From Zeimonas sediminis (lineage in GTDB: Bacteria; Pseudomonadota; Gammaproteobacteria; Burkholderiales; Burkholderiaceae_E), in NCBI RefSeq assembly GCF_023721795.1, contig NZ_JAMQYE010000001.1, positions 3,135,671 to 3,199,670 on the forward strand: a stretch of 64,000 bases of DNA, written 5' to 3'. Under the pieces are notes generated by a model. The model was not told where the DNA came from. It did not search any database and saw nothing but the letters and a program-made list of their open reading frames with translations. Both the position numbers and the translations under genes were made by a program. Positions 54,430-64,000 of the stretch are shown here, piece after piece. How positions within the stretch are numbered: position 1 is the first letter of the stretch; each line of letters begins with the position of its first letter.

Positions 54430-57400
54430 ATGAACGCACCTACCCCACTCCAGGTCCTCGAACCGCAGGCCGACGCGCCCGTCCGCCTGCGCGAGATCCC
54501 GTACAACTACACCTCGTTCTCCGACCGCGAGATCGTGCTCAGGCTGCTCGGCGCCGAGGCTTGGGCGATCGTCGAGGAGCTGCGCACCGAGCGGCGCACC
54601 GGCCGCTCGGCGAAGATGCTCTACGAGGTGCTCGGCGACATCTGGGTGGTCCGGCGCAACCCGTACCTGCAGGACGACCTGCTCGACGACCCGAAGCGCC
54701 GCCGCCAGCTGGTCGAGGCGCTGCACCACCGGCTCGGCGAGGTCGACCGGCGGCGGGTCGTGGACCTGACGGGCCGGGCAGCGCAGGGGGGCGCCGATCC
54801 GGCGGCCGACGCGGTCGCCAGCCGCAGCGCGCGGGTGGCCCGCCTGCTGGAGCTCGCCCGCGATGCGGTGGCCCGCTTCGAGCGCGAGTTCGACGAGGCG
54901 GGCGCGCTGCGGCAGCGCGCGCAGCGCCGGCTGGCGAAATGCACCGCGCGCGACAACGTCCGCTTCGACGCGTTGAGCCGCGTGTCGCACGTCACCGACG
55001 CGACCGACTGGCGGGTCGAGTACCCGTTCGTCGTGCTCACCCCCGACACCGAGGCCGAGATCGCCGGGCTGGTCGCCGGCTGCATCGAGCTCGGGCTCAC
55101 GATCATCCCGCGCGGCGGCGGCACCGGCTACACCGGCGGCGCGGTGCCGCTCACGCCGATGTCGGCGGTCATCAACACCGAGAAGCTCGAGAAGCTCGGG
55201 CCGGTCGAGATGCTGCGCCTGCCGGGCCTCGATCGCGAGGTGCCGACCATCCTGTCCGAGGCGGGCGTCGTCACCAAGCGGGTCACCGAGGCTGCCGAGC
55301 GTGCCGGCCTGGTGTTCGCGGTCGACCCGACCTCGCTGGAAGCTTCCTGCGTGGGCGGCAACGTCGCGATGAATGCCGGCGGCAAGAAGGCGGTGCTGTG
55401 GGGCACCGCGCTCGACAACCTCGCCTGGTGGCGGATGGTCGACCCCGACGGCAACTGGCTCGAGGTCACCCGCGTCGGCCACAACCTCGGCAAGATCCAC
55501 GACGTGGCCGTGGCGAGCTTCGAGCTTGCCTGGTATGCGCCCGCGCAGCTGGGGGCCGACGGCGCCATGCGCGGCGAGCCGATCCGGCGCGAGCGGCTCG
55601 ACGTCGACGGCCGGCGCTTCCGCAAGGTGGGCCTGGGCAAGGACGTCACCGACAAGTTCCTGGCCGGCCTGCCCGGCGTTCAGAAGGAGGGCTGCGACGG
55701 CCTGATCACGTCGGCGCGCTGGGTGCTGCACCGGATGCCGAAGCACGTGCGCACCGTCTGCCTCGAGTTCTTCGGCCAGCCGAAGGACGCGGTGCCTTCG
55801 ATCGTCGAGATCAAGAACTACCTGGACCGGCGGCCGCACGGCGCGACCCTCGCCGGCCTCGAGCACCTCGACGAGCGCTACCTGAGGGCGGTCGGCTACA
55901 CCACCAAGTCGCGTCGCGGCGGCCTGCCCAAGATGGTGCTGATCGGCGACATCGTCGGCGACGACGACGAGGGCGTGGCCAAGGCCACCTCCGAGGTCGT
56001 GCGGATGGCCAACGGCCGGTCCGGCGAGGGCTTCGTCGCGGTGTCGCCCGATGCGCGCAAGACCTTCTGGCTCGACCGCGCGCGCACCGCCGCGATCGCG
56101 CGCCACACGAACGCGTTCAAGATCAACGAGGACGTCGTCATCCCGCTCGAGCGGATGGGCGAGTACACCGACGGCATCGAGCGGATCAACATCGAGCTGT
56201 CGATCCGCAACAAGCTGAAGGTGCTCGACGCGCTCGACGAGCTGCTCGCCGGGCCGCTGTCGCTCGGCAAGCCCGACGACGTCGACCTGGAAAGGCTGTC
56301 GGCCGACGAGCTGCTCGCCGACCGTCGCCGCCAGTCGCGCGAGCTGCTGGCCGCGACCCGCGAGCGCTGGCGCTGGCTGCTCGACAACATCGACGGCCCG
56401 CTCGCCCCGCTGCGCGAGGCGCTGGCAGGCGTCGGCCTCGGCCACCTGCGCGACAAGCTGGACGTGCGCCTGGAAGAGCAGCCGCAGGCGCTGCTCTTCC
56501 ACCTGCTGCAGGACCGCACGATCCGGGTGTCGTGGAAGATCGAGGTGCGCGAGCCGCTGCGCCAGATCTTCTCGGGGCTGGCCTTCTCGCCGGTGCTCGA
56601 GGCGGTCGAGGCCACGCAGCAGCGGGTGCTGCGCGGCCGGGTGTGGGTCGCGCTGCACATGCATGCCGGCGACGGCAACGTGCACACCAACATCCCGGTC
56701 AATTCCGACGACTACGAGATGCTGAAGGAGGCCGAGTCGGCGGTTGCGCGCATCATGAGGCTGGCCCGTTCGCTGGGCGGCGTGATCTCGGGCGAGCACG
56801 GCATCGGCATCACCAAGCTCGAGTTCCTGACCGACGAGGAGCTCGCGGACTTCCGCGCCTGGAAGCGCCGCATCGACCCGACCGGCCGCTTCAACCGCGG
56901 CAAGCTGCTCGACGACCCGGAGATCCCCGGCGACCTGCGAAACGCCTACACGCCGAGCTTCGGCCTGATGGGCGTCGAGTCGCTGATCATGCAGCAGTCG
57001 GACATCGGCTCGATCGCCGACTCGGTCAAGGACTGCCTGCGCTGCGGCAAGTGCAAGCCGGTCTGCGCCACGCACGTGCCGCGCGCGAACCTGCTCTATT
57101 CGCCGCGCAACAAGATCCTCGCGACCTCGCTGCTGGTCGAGGCCTTCCTGTACGAGGAGCAGACCCGGCGCGGCGTGTCGATCCGGCACTGGGACGAGTT
57201 CTCCGACGTGGCCGACCACTGCACCGTCTGCCACAAGTGCGCGACGCCCTGCCCGGTGGACATCGACTTCGGCGACGTGTCGATGAACATGCGCAACCTG
57301 CTTCGCAAGATGGGGAAGAAGAAGTTCAACCCCGGCAGCGCGGCGGCGATGTTCTTCCTGAACGCGACAGACCCGGACACGATCAAGGCCACGCGCGCGG

Positions 57401-58497
57401 CGATGGTCGGCGTCGGCTACAAGGCGCAGCGCTTCGCGAGCGACCTGCTCAAGAAGTTCGGGCGCGAGCAGGCCGCGAAGCCGCCGTCCACGGTCGGCAA
57501 GCCGCCGGTTCGCGAGCAGGTGATCCACTTCGTGAACCGGAAGATGCCGGGCAACCTGCCGAAGAAGACGGCGCGGGCGCTGCTCGACATCGAGGACAGC
57601 CGCTACGTGCCGATCATCCGCGACCCGAAGGCCACTTCGATCGACAGCGAGGCGGTGTTCTACTTCCCCGGCTGCGGCTCCGAGCGCCTGTTCTCGCAGG
57701 TCGGGCTGGCCACTCAGGCGATGCTCTGGCACGTGGGCGTGCAGACCGTGCTGCCGCCGGGCTACCTGTGCTGCGGCTATCCGCAGCGCGGCTCGGGCCA
57801 GTTCGACAAGGCCGAGAAGATCATCACCGACAACCGGGTGCTGTTCCACCGCGTGGCCAACACGCTGAACTACCTCGACATCCGCACCGTGGTCGTCAGC
57901 TGCGGCACCTGCTACGACCAGTTGCAGGGCTACGAGTTCGAGAAGATCTTCCCCGGCTGCCGGATCGTCGACATCCACGAGTTCCTGATGGAGAAGGGCG
58001 TGAAGCTCGAGGGCGTGACCGGCGCGCGCTACATGTACCACGACCCCTGCCACAGCCCGATCAAGAGCTACCAGCCGCTCAAGGTGGTCAACGCGCTGAT
58101 CGACGAGAGCCTGAACGGCCACGTCGAGAAGAACGACCGCTGCTGCGGCGAGTCCGGCACGCTGGCGGTCACGCGCCCCGACATCAGCACGCAGGTGCGC
58201 TTCCGCAAGGCCGAGGAGATGCGCAAGGGTGTCGAGGCCCTGCGCGCGATCCCGGTGAACGCGGCGCGGGCGGGCGCCGCCGCCGGCGCGCCCGGGGCGG
58301 GCGGCTTCGACGGCCCGGTCAAGGTGCTGACCTCCTGCCCGTCGTGCCTGCAGGGCCTGTCGCGCTACACCGACGAGACCGGCGTCGACGCCGACTACAT
58401 CGTCGTGGAGCTCGCGCGGCACCTGCTCGGCGAGCAGTGGCTGCCCGAGTTCGTGGCGCGGGCCAACGACGGCGGCATCGAGCGGGTGCTCGTCTGA
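54430..58497 (+). CDS. DUF3683-FAD oxidoreductase-iron-sulfur fusion protein
   Basis: A 1355-residue multidomain oxidoreductase. The N-terminal 200 residues fit DUF3683. An FAD-binding PCMH domain follows with [18 protein letters not shown] near 225 and the FAD-linked C-terminal domain with [12 protein letters not shown] and [14 protein letters not shown]. Two 4Fe-4S motifs ([11 protein letters not shown] near 868, [12 protein letters not shown] near 930) and two CCG-type domains (CCGYPQRG near 1113, CCGESG near 1237) complete it. This equals a GlcD/Dld-type subunit fused to a GlpC/LldE-type subunit, so it probably oxidises a 2-hydroxyacid and feeds quinones; the substrate is unknown. Soluble, no membrane segments. 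Confidence 0.9.
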   Translation: MNAPTPLQVLEPQADAPVRLREIPYNYTSFSDREIVLRLLGAEAWAIVEELRTERRTGRSAKMLYEVLGDIWVVRRNPYLQDDLLDDPKRRRQLVEALHHRLGEVDRRRVVDLTGRAAQGGADPAADAVASRSARVARLLELARDAVARFEREFDEAGALRQRAQRRLAKCTARDNVRFDALSRVSHVTDATDWRVEYPFVVLTPDTEAEIAGLVAGCIELGLTIIPRGGGTGYTGGAVPLTPMSAVINTEKLEKLGPVEMLRLPGLDREVPTILSEAGVVTKRVTEAAERAGLVFAVDPTSLEASCVGGNVAMNAGGKKAVLWGTALDNLAWWRMVDPDGNWLEVTRVGHNLGKIHDVAVASFELAWYAPAQLGADGAMRGEPIRRERLDVDGRRFRKVGLGKDVTDKFLAGLPGVQKEGCDGLITSARWVLHRMPKHVRTVCLEFFGQPKDAVPSIVEIKNYLDRRPHGATLAGLEHLDERYLRAVGYTTKSRRGGLPKMVLIGDIVGDDDEGVAKATSEVVRMANGRSGEGFVAVSPDARKTFWLDRARTAAIARHTNAFKINEDVVIPLERMGEYTDGIERINIELSIRNKLKVLDALDELLAGPLSLGKPDDVDLERLSADELLADRRRQSRELLAATRERWRWLLDNIDGPLAPLREALAGVGLGHLRDKLDVRLEEQPQALLFHLLQDRTIRVSWKIEVREPLRQIFSGLAFSPVLEAVEATQQRVLRGRVWVALHMHAGDGNVHTNIPVNSDDYEMLKEAESAVARIMRLARSLGGVISGEHGIGITKLEFLTDEELADFRAWKRRIDPTGRFNRGKLLDDPEIPGDLRNAYTPSFGLMGVESLIMQQSDIGSIADSVKDCLRCGKCKPVCATHVPRANLLYSPRNKILATSLLVEAFLYEEQTRRGVSIRHWDEFSDVADHCTVCHKCATPCPVDIDFGDVSMNMRNLLRKMGKKKFNPGSAAAMFFLNATDPDTIKATRAAMVGVGYKAQRFASDLLKKFGREQAAKPPSTVGKPPVREQVIHFVNRKMPGNLPKKTARALLDIEDSRYVPIIRDPKATSIDSEAVFYFPGCGSERLFSQVGLATQAMLWHVGVQTVLPPGYLCCGYPQRGSGQFDKAEKIITDNRVLFHRVANTLNYLDIRTVVVSCGTCYDQLQGYEFEKIFPGCRIVDIHEFLMEKGVKLEGVTGARYMYHDPCHSPIKSYQPLKVVNALIDESLNGHVEKNDRCCGESGTLAVTRPDISTQVRFRKAEEMRKGVEALRAIPVNAARAGAAAGAPGAGGFDGPVKVLTSCPSCLQGLSRYTDETGVDADYIVVELARHLLGEQWLPEFVARANDGGIERVLV

Positions 58498-58531
58498 CCG
58501 CGACCACGACCACCAGAGTGAGGGGACGAAC

Positions 58532-59299
58532 GTGTACAAGGCATTCGACCTGAGCGGCCGCACCGCGGTCGTCACCGGCGGCAACGGCGGCATCGGACTC
58601 GGCATGGCGCGCGGCCTGCTGGCGGCGGGCGCGCGGGTCGCGATCTGGGGCTCGAACTCCGAGAAGACCGAGCGAGCGCGCGAGGCGCTGGCGGCCGAGG
58701 GCGGCCGGGTCGAGGCGATCGTCTGCGACGTCGGCGATGAACGCCAGGTCGACGAGGCCTTCGCCGAATCGGTGCACCGGCTCGGCCACGTCGATGCCTG
58801 CTTCGCGAACGCGGGCGTGATCGGCAAGCCGACCCCGCTGGTCGAGATGAGCCACGAGGAGTTCCGGCGCGTGATGCGGGTCAACGTCGACGGCGTGTTC
58901 TTCACGTTCCGCGCGGCGGCCCGGCACATGGTCGATCGCGGGGATGGCGGCGTGCTGGTCGCCACCGCGAGCACCGCGGCCGTCGAGGGCGCCGCCCGCA
59001 ACAGCCACTACGGCGCGTCGAAGGGGGCGGTGGCTTCTTATGTGCGCGCGCTGGCCGTCGAGCTGGCCCGCTACCGGATCCGGGTCAACTCGATCCTGCC
59101 CGGCTGGATCGAGAGCGACATGACCGCCGGCTCGATCGCGAACGAGCGCTTCGCGGCGGCGGTGCTGCCGCGGATCCCGGCGCGCCGCTGGGGCACGGCC
59201 GAGGATTTCGGCGGCATCGCGGTCTACCTGATGAGCGACGCCTCGTCGTACATGACCGGCGAACAGGTGCTGATCGATGGCGGCTACACGAAGTTCTGA
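58532..59299 (+). CDS. Short-chain dehydrogenase/reductase
   Basis: A 255-residue classical SDR. The cofactor motif is TGGNGGIGLG, the structural FANAGVIG follows, and the active site is Ser in TASTAAV and Tyr-X3-Lys in HYGASKG. ILPGWIESDM and GEQVLIDGGYTKF complete the fold. The substrate is unknown. It starts with GTG after AGTGAGGGG, 34 bases past the large flavoprotein, and its end overlaps the HIT gene by 23 bases. Confidence 0.93.
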   Translation: MYKAFDLSGRTAVVTGGNGGIGLGMARGLLAAGARVAIWGSNSEKTERAREALAAEGGRVEAIVCDVGDERQVDEAFAESVHRLGHVDACFANAGVIGKPTPLVEMSHEEFRRVMRVNVDGVFFTFRAAARHMVDRGDGGVLVATASTAAVEGAARNSHYGASKGAVASYVRALAVELARYRIRVNSILPGWIESDMTAGSIANERFAAAVLPRIPARRWGTAEDFGGIAVYLMSDASSYMTGEQVLIDGGYTKF

Positions 59300-59750
59300 C
59301 CCGGTCGTGCCGGCGGCGGGCTGCCCGCTCTGCGCCGGCGATGGTGGCGAGCTCGTGTGGCGCGACGCCCGGTTGCGTGTGATCCTGGCCGGCGACGCCG
59401 ACTATCCTGCGTTCACGCGCGTCGTCTGGCAGGCTCACGTCGCCGAGATGACCGATCTCGCCGACGACGAGCGCGCGGCGATCATGCGCGCGGTCTGGCA
59501 GGTCGAGGCGGCCCAGCGCGAGGTGTTCGCGCCGGACAAGGTCAACCTGGCCAGTTTCGGCAACATGGTTCCCCACCTGCACTGGCACGTGGTCCCCCGC
59601 TGGCGCGACGACCGCCATTTCCCGGAGCCGGTCTGGGGCACCGCCGCGCAGGGGCGGGACGACGCGGTCCGGTCGCGCGCCGCCGCAGTCTCGGCGCGCC
59701 TCCAGGATTACCGGGCCGCGCTGCTTCGGCGACTCGCCGCTCGGGCCTGA
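59277..59750 (+). CDS. HIT-family protein
   Basis: A 157-residue histidine-triad protein. CPLCAGDGGELVW is the Cys-containing opening and the catalytic triad is HLHWHVVPRW; DNA-binding or zinc residues beyond this are absent. Such HIT proteins act as nucleotide hydrolases (Ap4A or AMP-lysine type); the substrate is not evident. ATG 59277 overlaps the SDR gene; GTG 59307 would remove the overlap and is plausible. In many Burkholderiales it is followed directly by a DUF971 gene and ubiE, whereas here a 566-residue gene intervenes. Confidence 0.9.
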   Translation: MAATRSSDPVVPAAGCPLCAGDGGELVWRDARLRVILAGDADYPAFTRVVWQAHVAEMTDLADDERAAIMRAVWQVEAAQREVFAPDKVNLASFGNMVPHLHWHVVPRWRDDRHFPEPVWGTAAQGRDDAVRSRAAAVSARLQDYRAALLRRLAARA

Positions 59751-59833
59751 CCGGCGCCGCTCGTCGGGCCGCCGGCGCCGGGCGTCGCCCGATTGCGACT
59801 GGCGCGGCGCATTCGTGCCGGGCCCGCCGCACA

Positions 59834-59867
59834 CTTTCCGGGAAGCCGCCGCGCACTTGCCGGCAAG
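59834..59867. promoter_or_regulatory. Tandem palindromes upstream of the 566-residue gene
   Basis: CTTTCCGGGAAG (59834-59845) and CTTGCCGGCAAG (59856-59867) are two 12-base palindromes (the second perfect, the first with one G-T pair) whose centres are 22 bases apart, two helical turns. They end 29 bases before the ATG at 59897. A dimeric regulator binding side by side is plausible; none is identified. Confidence 0.4.
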
Positions 59868-59896
59868 CATTACCCGGGGCATCACCGGTTCGCACG

Positions 59897-61597
59897 ATGA
59901 GCAGCATCGAGGTCATCGATTCGACGGACGCGAACGATCCGGACACCGGCGCGCGGCGCCCCGCCGGCCTGCCTTCGGACGTGCCGGAGCGGATCGCGGC
60001 GATCGTCGGCCTGCTGGCCCGGCTGGGCCGGTCGGCGGTGCCCCCAGAGGTGCTCGCCGCGCAGCTCGAGACGCTGAGGTCGGCCCTGCTGCCGGCCGTC
60101 GACGCGACGCTCGAGCGGGTCGAGGTGCGGCAGATGCCCTACGGCGCCGAGGCCTGGCGCCTGTTCACCGACGCGACCAGCGCGCTCAGGGCGCTGCGCA
60201 CGCTGTACCGGCTCGCCGACTCGCGGATGGGCCGGGAGGCGAGGCAAGTGCCGGGCGACGCCGACGCCAAGGCGGCGCCGGCGGGCGCCCGAACGCTGCC
60301 TGTCGCGGCCCCCGAGCTACCTGCCGCCTCGCTGCCCCTGCTCAGGGCGCTGGACCTGCAGTCCCGCGTGCTGGCCGCGCTGCTCGTTCATCGCATCGAC
60401 CCGCTCGCAGCCGACTGGAACGAACTCTGCGTGCTCGGCCGCCGGGCGCGGTCTGCCGGGCTGCTGGACTTCGCTGTCCCGGATCCGCTGCCGCCGTTCC
60501 GGCCGGTGACCGCGCGCGCCCTGTTCACGTACCCGTTGCTGCTGCGCCTGGCAGACCTGCCGGCTCGTTCGCGCGACGAGATCCGGCTCGTCGCGCGGCT
60601 GGCGGCACCTGTCTCCCGCCAGCTCGGATTCCGCGTCGACGCCGGCACATCGAAGCCCAATCCGCTCGGCCCGATCGTCGCGCTGACGCCGGCCTGGAGC
60701 GTGCGGCTGGACTCGCATCGTGTGCCGGGAGTGCTTGCCGGGCAGCTTGAAGCCGCGCGCGGCGATGCCGCAGGCGCCGCGGTTCCGGCCGCCCTGAAGG
60801 CCGAGCTGCAGGCTTGCTGGGGCCCGGGTCGCGACTGGCCTAGCGACGGCAGCGCGCCGGCGAGCGATGCCGTCCATGCCGACCCCGACGCCCGTGCTGA
60901 CTCCGGCGCCTGCGCCGACGCCGCCGACGCGCCCCGGATCTCGATGCGCTTCGGGTTGCCGCGCCGCGATGCGCCGGCGGCGCCCGGCGGCGCGCCGAAC
61001 GACCGGCGCGAATCCGGGCCGCGCGCCGGCGCCGCCTACGTGTTCGGGCAATGGGAGCGGAACACGATCGTCCGGCTGTCGATGACGACCGACCAGGAAA
61101 CCGCGGCCCCGCCCGAGTCGGATCCGCTGGCCGGGGCGGAGCCGGTGCGTTGCCTGGCCAGGCGCCCCGGCCGGATCGAGATCGAGCGCCTGGCGATGCT
61201 GCCACCCGCGCCACCGGGCGGCCTCGTCGCCTTGCAGGTCGAGGAGGCGACCGGGTGGCCGTCGCTGCTGCTGGGCCGGGTCGCCGCGATCGAGCAGCTG
61301 CCCGACCCCGCCTACGCGCGGCTGCGGGCCCACCGACTGGCGGTCGAGCCCTGGCCCGGCACTGCCTCGCTGGTCGGGCTCCGGTTCGGATCGGCCCGCT
61401 TCTTCGAGGACGCCTGGCTGCTTCGCGGCGGCGCCGGCGCGCGCGACGAGCTGGTCACCGCGCCCGGGCTCGCCGCCCCGGGCGGGCGCGCCGTGCTGCG
61501 AGACGGCGAACGCGAGGTGCCGATCCGCTTCACGCGGGCGATCGGGAGCGGCCCCGGCTACGAGCGGATCGGTTTCGCCGTCGACGACAGGGTCTGA
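59897..61597 (+). CDS. Unrecognised 566-residue protein
   Basis: I do not recognise this family with confidence. There is no signal peptide or membrane segment. Residues about 20-120 and 140-250 are helical (LPSDVPERIAAIVGLLARLG, then LPLLRALDLQSRVLAALLVH). A low-complexity Ala/Asp/Pro-rich linker spans about 300-370. The last 190 residues are beta-rich and alternate hydrophobic and charged residues, ending GFAVDDRV. The C-terminal part could be a degenerate PilZ-like barrel, but the Arg-X3-Arg signature is not visible, so this is only a suggestion. Codon use matches its neighbours. It separates the HIT gene from the DUF971-ubiE group. Confidence 0.75.
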   Translation: MSSIEVIDSTDANDPDTGARRPAGLPSDVPERIAAIVGLLARLGRSAVPPEVLAAQLETLRSALLPAVDATLERVEVRQMPYGAEAWRLFTDATSALRALRTLYRLADSRMGREARQVPGDADAKAAPAGARTLPVAAPELPAASLPLLRALDLQSRVLAALLVHRIDPLAADWNELCVLGRRARSAGLLDFAVPDPLPPFRPVTARALFTYPLLLRLADLPARSRDEIRLVARLAAPVSRQLGFRVDAGTSKPNPLGPIVALTPAWSVRLDSHRVPGVLAGQLEAARGDAAGAAVPAALKAELQACWGPGRDWPSDGSAPASDAVHADPDARADSGACADAADAPRISMRFGLPRRDAPAAPGGAPNDRRESGPRAGAAYVFGQWERNTIVRLSMTTDQETAAPPESDPLAGAEPVRCLARRPGRIEIERLAMLPPAPPGGLVALQVEEATGWPSLLLGRVAAIEQLPDPAYARLRAHRLAVEPWPGTASLVGLRFGSARFFEDAWLLRGGAGARDELVTAPGLAAPGGRAVLRDGEREVPIRFTRAIGSGPGYERIGFAVDDRV

Positions 61598-61669
61598 GGC
61601 CGGCATCGCATCGAATTCGGCTACCATGGCCGCTCGAATTCCAGTGTGGCTTCACCCGTCCTCATCGCC

Positions 61670-62122
61670 ATGGCAGGTCCGGATCCCCAGCACATTCCGG
61701 TGCGCATCGTCGTGCACCAGGCTTCGCGCGTTCTCGAGATCGAATACGCCGACGGGCGCGGCTTCCGCCTGCCCTTCGAGTTCCTGCGCGTGTACTCGCC
61801 GTCGGCCGAGGTGCGCGGGCACGGGCCGGGGCAGGAAGTGCTGCAGGTCGGCAAGGCCGAGGTCGGCATCGACTCGGTCGAGGCGGTCGGCAACTACGCG
61901 ATCCAGCCGCGATTCAGCGACGGCCACGCCACCGGCATCTACTCGTGGGACTACCTGTACCGGCTCGGCGAGAACCACGACGCGATGTGGCAGGACTACC
62001 TCGATCGGCTCGAGAAGGCCGGCGAGAGCCGCCACGCCGCCGGGTCGGCAGCGGCGGGCGCCGAGGCGGCGGCCCCGGCCGATGCGCCCGAGGGCGCCCG
62101 CGCCGTGAGCCGTCCCCGCTGA
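61670..62122 (+). CDS. DUF971 protein
   Basis: A 150-residue protein of the gamma-butyrobetaine hydroxylase-like N-terminal (DUF971) type: [37 protein letters not shown] and [13 protein letters not shown] are hallmarks. No oxygenase domain follows. The C-terminal 35 residues are Ala-rich. It precedes ubiE by 19 bases, its usual position in betaproteobacteria; a role near ubiquinone or iron-sulfur metabolism has been suggested from context only. ATG 61670 is preferred; GTG 61646 adds eight residues. Confidence 0.9.
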   Translation: MAGPDPQHIPVRIVVHQASRVLEIEYADGRGFRLPFEFLRVYSPSAEVRGHGPGQEVLQVGKAEVGIDSVEAVGNYAIQPRFSDGHATGIYSWDYLYRLGENHDAMWQDYLDRLEKAGESRHAAGSAAAGAEAAAPADAPEGARAVSRPR

Positions 62123-62141
62123 GGCGGCGCGGACCCTCCCG

Positions 62142-62882
62142 ATGAGCGACCAGCGCTCCACGCACTTCGGCTTCCAGACCGTCGACGAGGCCGACAAGGC
62201 CGCCCGGGTGGCCGGGGTCTTCCACTCGGTCGCGGGTCGCTACGACCTGATGAACGACCTGATGTCGGCCGGTCTGCACCGGGCCTGGAAGGCGTTCACG
62301 GTCGCGCAGGCGGCCGTGCGCCCGGGCATGAGGGTGCTCGACGTGGCCGGCGGCACCGGCGACCTCGCCCGCGCCTTCGCCCGCCGCGTCGGCCCGACCG
62401 GCGAGGTCTGGCTCACCGACATCAACGCGTCGATGCTGTCGGTCGGTCGCGACCGGATGGTCGACGACGGCCTGCTGCAACCGGCGGTCCTGTGCGACGC
62501 CGAGAAACTGCCTTTCCCCGACGCCTATTTCGACCGGGTCTCGGTGGCCTTCGGCCTCCGGAACATGACCCACAAGGACCTCGCGCTTTCCGAAATGACG
62601 CGGGTCCTCAGGCCGGGCGGGCGGCTCTACGTGCTCGAGTTCTCGAAGGTCTGGCAGCCGCTCGCGCCGCTCTACGACCTGTACTCGTTCCAGGTGCTGC
62701 CCAGGCTCGGCGCCAGGGTGGCCGGCGACGAGCAGAGCTACCGCTACCTGGCCGAGTCGATCCGCATGCACCCGGACCAGGAAACGCTGAAGTCGATGAT
62801 GCAGGAAGCCGGGCTGGTCCGGGTTCGCTACTACAATCTGACTGCAGGCGTGGTCGCGCTGCACGAGGGCTGGAAGCCGTAG
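62142..62882 (+). CDS. ubiE: Ubiquinone/menaquinone C-methyltransferase UbiE
   Basis: UbiE methylates the quinone ring at carbon 2 using SAM. The product (246 residues) opens [20 protein letters not shown], has the SAM motif [15 protein letters not shown], and contains [20 protein letters not shown], all UbiE signatures. It belongs with the Tim44-like and ubiJ genes downstream, and ubiB is expected next outside the window. Length is normal. Confidence 0.98.
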   Translation: MSDQRSTHFGFQTVDEADKAARVAGVFHSVAGRYDLMNDLMSAGLHRAWKAFTVAQAAVRPGMRVLDVAGGTGDLARAFARRVGPTGEVWLTDINASMLSVGRDRMVDDGLLQPAVLCDAEKLPFPDAYFDRVSVAFGLRNMTHKDLALSEMTRVLRPGGRLYVLEFSKVWQPLAPLYDLYSFQVLPRLGARVAGDEQSYRYLAESIRMHPDQETLKSMMQEAGLVRVRYYNLTAGVVALHEGWKP

Positions 62883-62945
62883 TAATTTCGGCCGCCCTCG
62901 CGCGACGCAGTTCCCGCCACTATTCCCTTCAGGAGACGGACAAAG

Positions 62946-63830
62946 ATGAAATCCTCGTTTTCGCGCCTGCTCGGCATCGCGCTGGTGGTCTTCGCGTCGA
63001 TGGCCTGGGTCGTGGATGCCGAGGCAAGGCGGCTCGGCGGCGGCAAGACCTTCGGGCGCCAATCCAACGTGACCCAGCGCGAGGCCACTGCCCCGGCCGC
63101 CGCGCCGACCCAGGCCGCGCGTCCGGCCGCCGCCGCCGGCGCCACCGGCAGCCGCTGGATGGGTCCGATCGCTGGCTTGGCCGCCGGCCTCGGACTGGTC
63201 GCGCTGGCCAGCTGGCTGGGCTTCGGCGAGGAACTCGCCTCGTTCATGCTGATCGCGCTGCTGGTGGTCGCCGCGGTGGTCGCCTTCCGCCTGATCGCGG
63301 CGCGGCGCCAGGCGGGCGGTCCGCAGCCGGCCTTCCAGGGCGCGGGCGCGGGCCAGGACAACTCGGTTCGCTATTCGCCGATGAACGACCTGAGCGGCGG
63401 CTCGCCGTCGGCAGCGGCGCCCGCTGCCGGGGCCGCGGTCCCGGCCGGCATCCCCGGCGTGCCTGCGGGCTTCGACGTCGAGGGTTTCCTGCGCACCGCC
63501 AAGGTGCAGTTCGTGCGGCTGCAGGCGGCCAACGACGCCGGCGACCTGAACGACCTTCGCGAGTTCACCTCGCCGGAGATGTTCGCCGAGCTCAAGCTCG
63601 ACATCGACGAGCGGGGCGCCTCGCCGAATCGCACCGACGTGGTCACGCTCGACGCGGAGCTGCTCGGCATCGAGACGACCGCGACCGACTACCTGGCCAA
63701 CGTCCGCTTCACCGGCATGATCCGCGAGGAAGAGGGCGGCGAGGCAAAGTCGTTCGACGAAGCCTGGGTGCTGGCCAAGCCGGTGTCCGGCGGCGGGTGG
63801 GTGCTGGCCGGCATCCGCCAGCTGGGCTGA
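62946..63830 (+). CDS. Tim44-like domain membrane protein
   Basis: A 294-residue protein with a signal or anchor sequence (about 7-25), a Gly/Ala-rich stretch, two membrane segments (about 73-88 and 95-112), a second low-complexity linker, and a C-terminal Tim44-like domain (about 175-290; FLRTAKVQFVRLQAANDAGD, REFTSPEMFAEL). AGGAG lies before the ATG. Position between ubiE and ubiJ is conserved in betaproteobacteria; its function is not known. The stop overlaps the ubiJ ATG by one base. Confidence 0.92.
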   Translation: MKSSFSRLLGIALVVFASMAWVVDAEARRLGGGKTFGRQSNVTQREATAPAAAPTQAARPAAAAGATGSRWMGPIAGLAAGLGLVALASWLGFGEELASFMLIALLVVAAVVAFRLIAARRQAGGPQPAFQGAGAGQDNSVRYSPMNDLSGGSPSAAAPAAGAAVPAGIPGVPAGFDVEGFLRTAKVQFVRLQAANDAGDLNDLREFTSPEMFAELKLDIDERGASPNRTDVVTLDAELLGIETTATDYLANVRFTGMIREEEGGEAKSFDEAWVLAKPVSGGGWVLAGIRQLG

Positions 63831-64000
63831 TGGAAATCCCGTCCGGCGGGTCCGCGGGCCTGCCCGGGCGGCTGGCGCGGCAGGGCGCGGCGGCGCTCGT
63901 CGCCGCGCTCGATCACCTGCTCGAGCAGAACGAGTGGGCGCGTGCCCGGCTGGCGATGCACGCCGGCAGGCGAGTGCTGATCGGCGTCGATCTCCCTGCG
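63830..64000 (+). CDS. ubiJ: Ubiquinone biosynthesis accessory factor UbiJ, N-terminal part
   Basis: The first 57 codons of a gene that runs off the window. After a Gly/Pro-rich start the sequence AALVAALDHLLEQNEWARAR matches the opening of UbiJ, an SCP2-domain lipid-binding protein that holds ubiquinone intermediates in the Ubi complex. The ATG overlaps the Tim44-like stop (TGATG). Identity rests on this short match plus the ubiE context; ubiB should follow. Confidence 0.8.
   Translation, partial: MEIPSGGSAGLPGRLARQGAAALVAALDHLLEQNEWARARLAMHAGRRVLIGVDLPA

Noticed and set aside
54328-59001. A 1557-codon open frame on the minus strand
   Set aside because: It lies antisense to the large flavoprotein gene, has no recognisable domain, and is composed of Arg/Ala/Gly/Val/Asp-rich shadow sequence, as expected in GC-rich DNA.

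Overview
This 64-kb window is a GC-rich chromosome segment of a betaproteobacterium, most likely of the order Burkholderiales. The evidence is gene order: kdsD-kdsC-lptC-lptA-lptB-rpoN-hpf-ptsN-hprK-rapZ, mlaFEDACB followed by an ABC-2 exporter, a BolA gene and murA, his genes running into hinT and tatABC, petABC-sspA-sspB, and hemA-prfA-prmC-grxD. No phage, insertion sequence, CRISPR array or rRNA operon was seen. There is one tRNA gene (Thr). No stretch longer than 300 bases lacks a gene; the longest gaps are 33684-33924 and the flanks of the tRNA at 41447-41726.

Layout. 1-2706 (minus): start of ispE, lolB and a TPR lipoprotein. 2773-7198 (plus): mutM, a dynamin-like GTPase and mutY, then a small membrane protein preceded by an NsrR-like palindrome. 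7220-16073 (minus): a LON-domain gene, rapZ, hprK, ptsN, hpf, rpoN and the LPS export/Kdo genes lptB, lptA, lptC, kdsC, kdsD. 16257-29510 (plus): the Mla phospholipid transport operon, an ABC-2 exporter, ibaG and murA, then hisG, hisD, hisB, hisH, hisA, hisF, hisI, hisE and hinT; hisC is absent. 29538-31115: tatABC. 31204-33683: a DegS/DegQ-like protease, a Nif3-like protein and mscL. 33925-38272: petABC (bc1 complex), sspA and sspB.

The most accessory-looking part is 38265-46902. It holds a likely aromatic-catabolic module (DUF2783 protein, FAD monooxygenase, VOC protein) divergent from a MarR regulator with two matching palindromes, then tRNA-Thr, an aldehyde dehydrogenase, and a second Mla-like transporter whose permease carries an N-terminal STAS domain and probably starts at a CTG codon. 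46871-53823 (minus) carries a YvlD-type membrane protein, a universal stress protein, ubiX, grxD, prmC, prfA, hemA and ilvA. 53907-64000 (plus) carries a YqaA-type membrane protein, a 1355-residue flavin/iron-sulfur protein, an SDR, a HIT protein, an unrecognised 566-residue protein, a DUF971 protein, ubiE, a Tim44-like protein and the start of ubiJ.

How the genes fit together. Much of the window serves the envelope: LPS synthesis and export, outer-membrane lipid asymmetry, lipoprotein insertion, peptidoglycan precursors, Tat export and periplasmic proteolysis. Other parts serve respiration and quinone synthesis (petABC, ubiX, ubiE, ubiJ), histidine synthesis and 8-oxoguanine repair. Several genes have a -10-like hexamer ending only 6-10 bases before a start codon that lacks a Shine-Dalgarno sequence, which suggests leaderless transcripts. 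Start codons were chosen from family length, Shine-Dalgarno matches and overlaps; doubtful ones are flagged.
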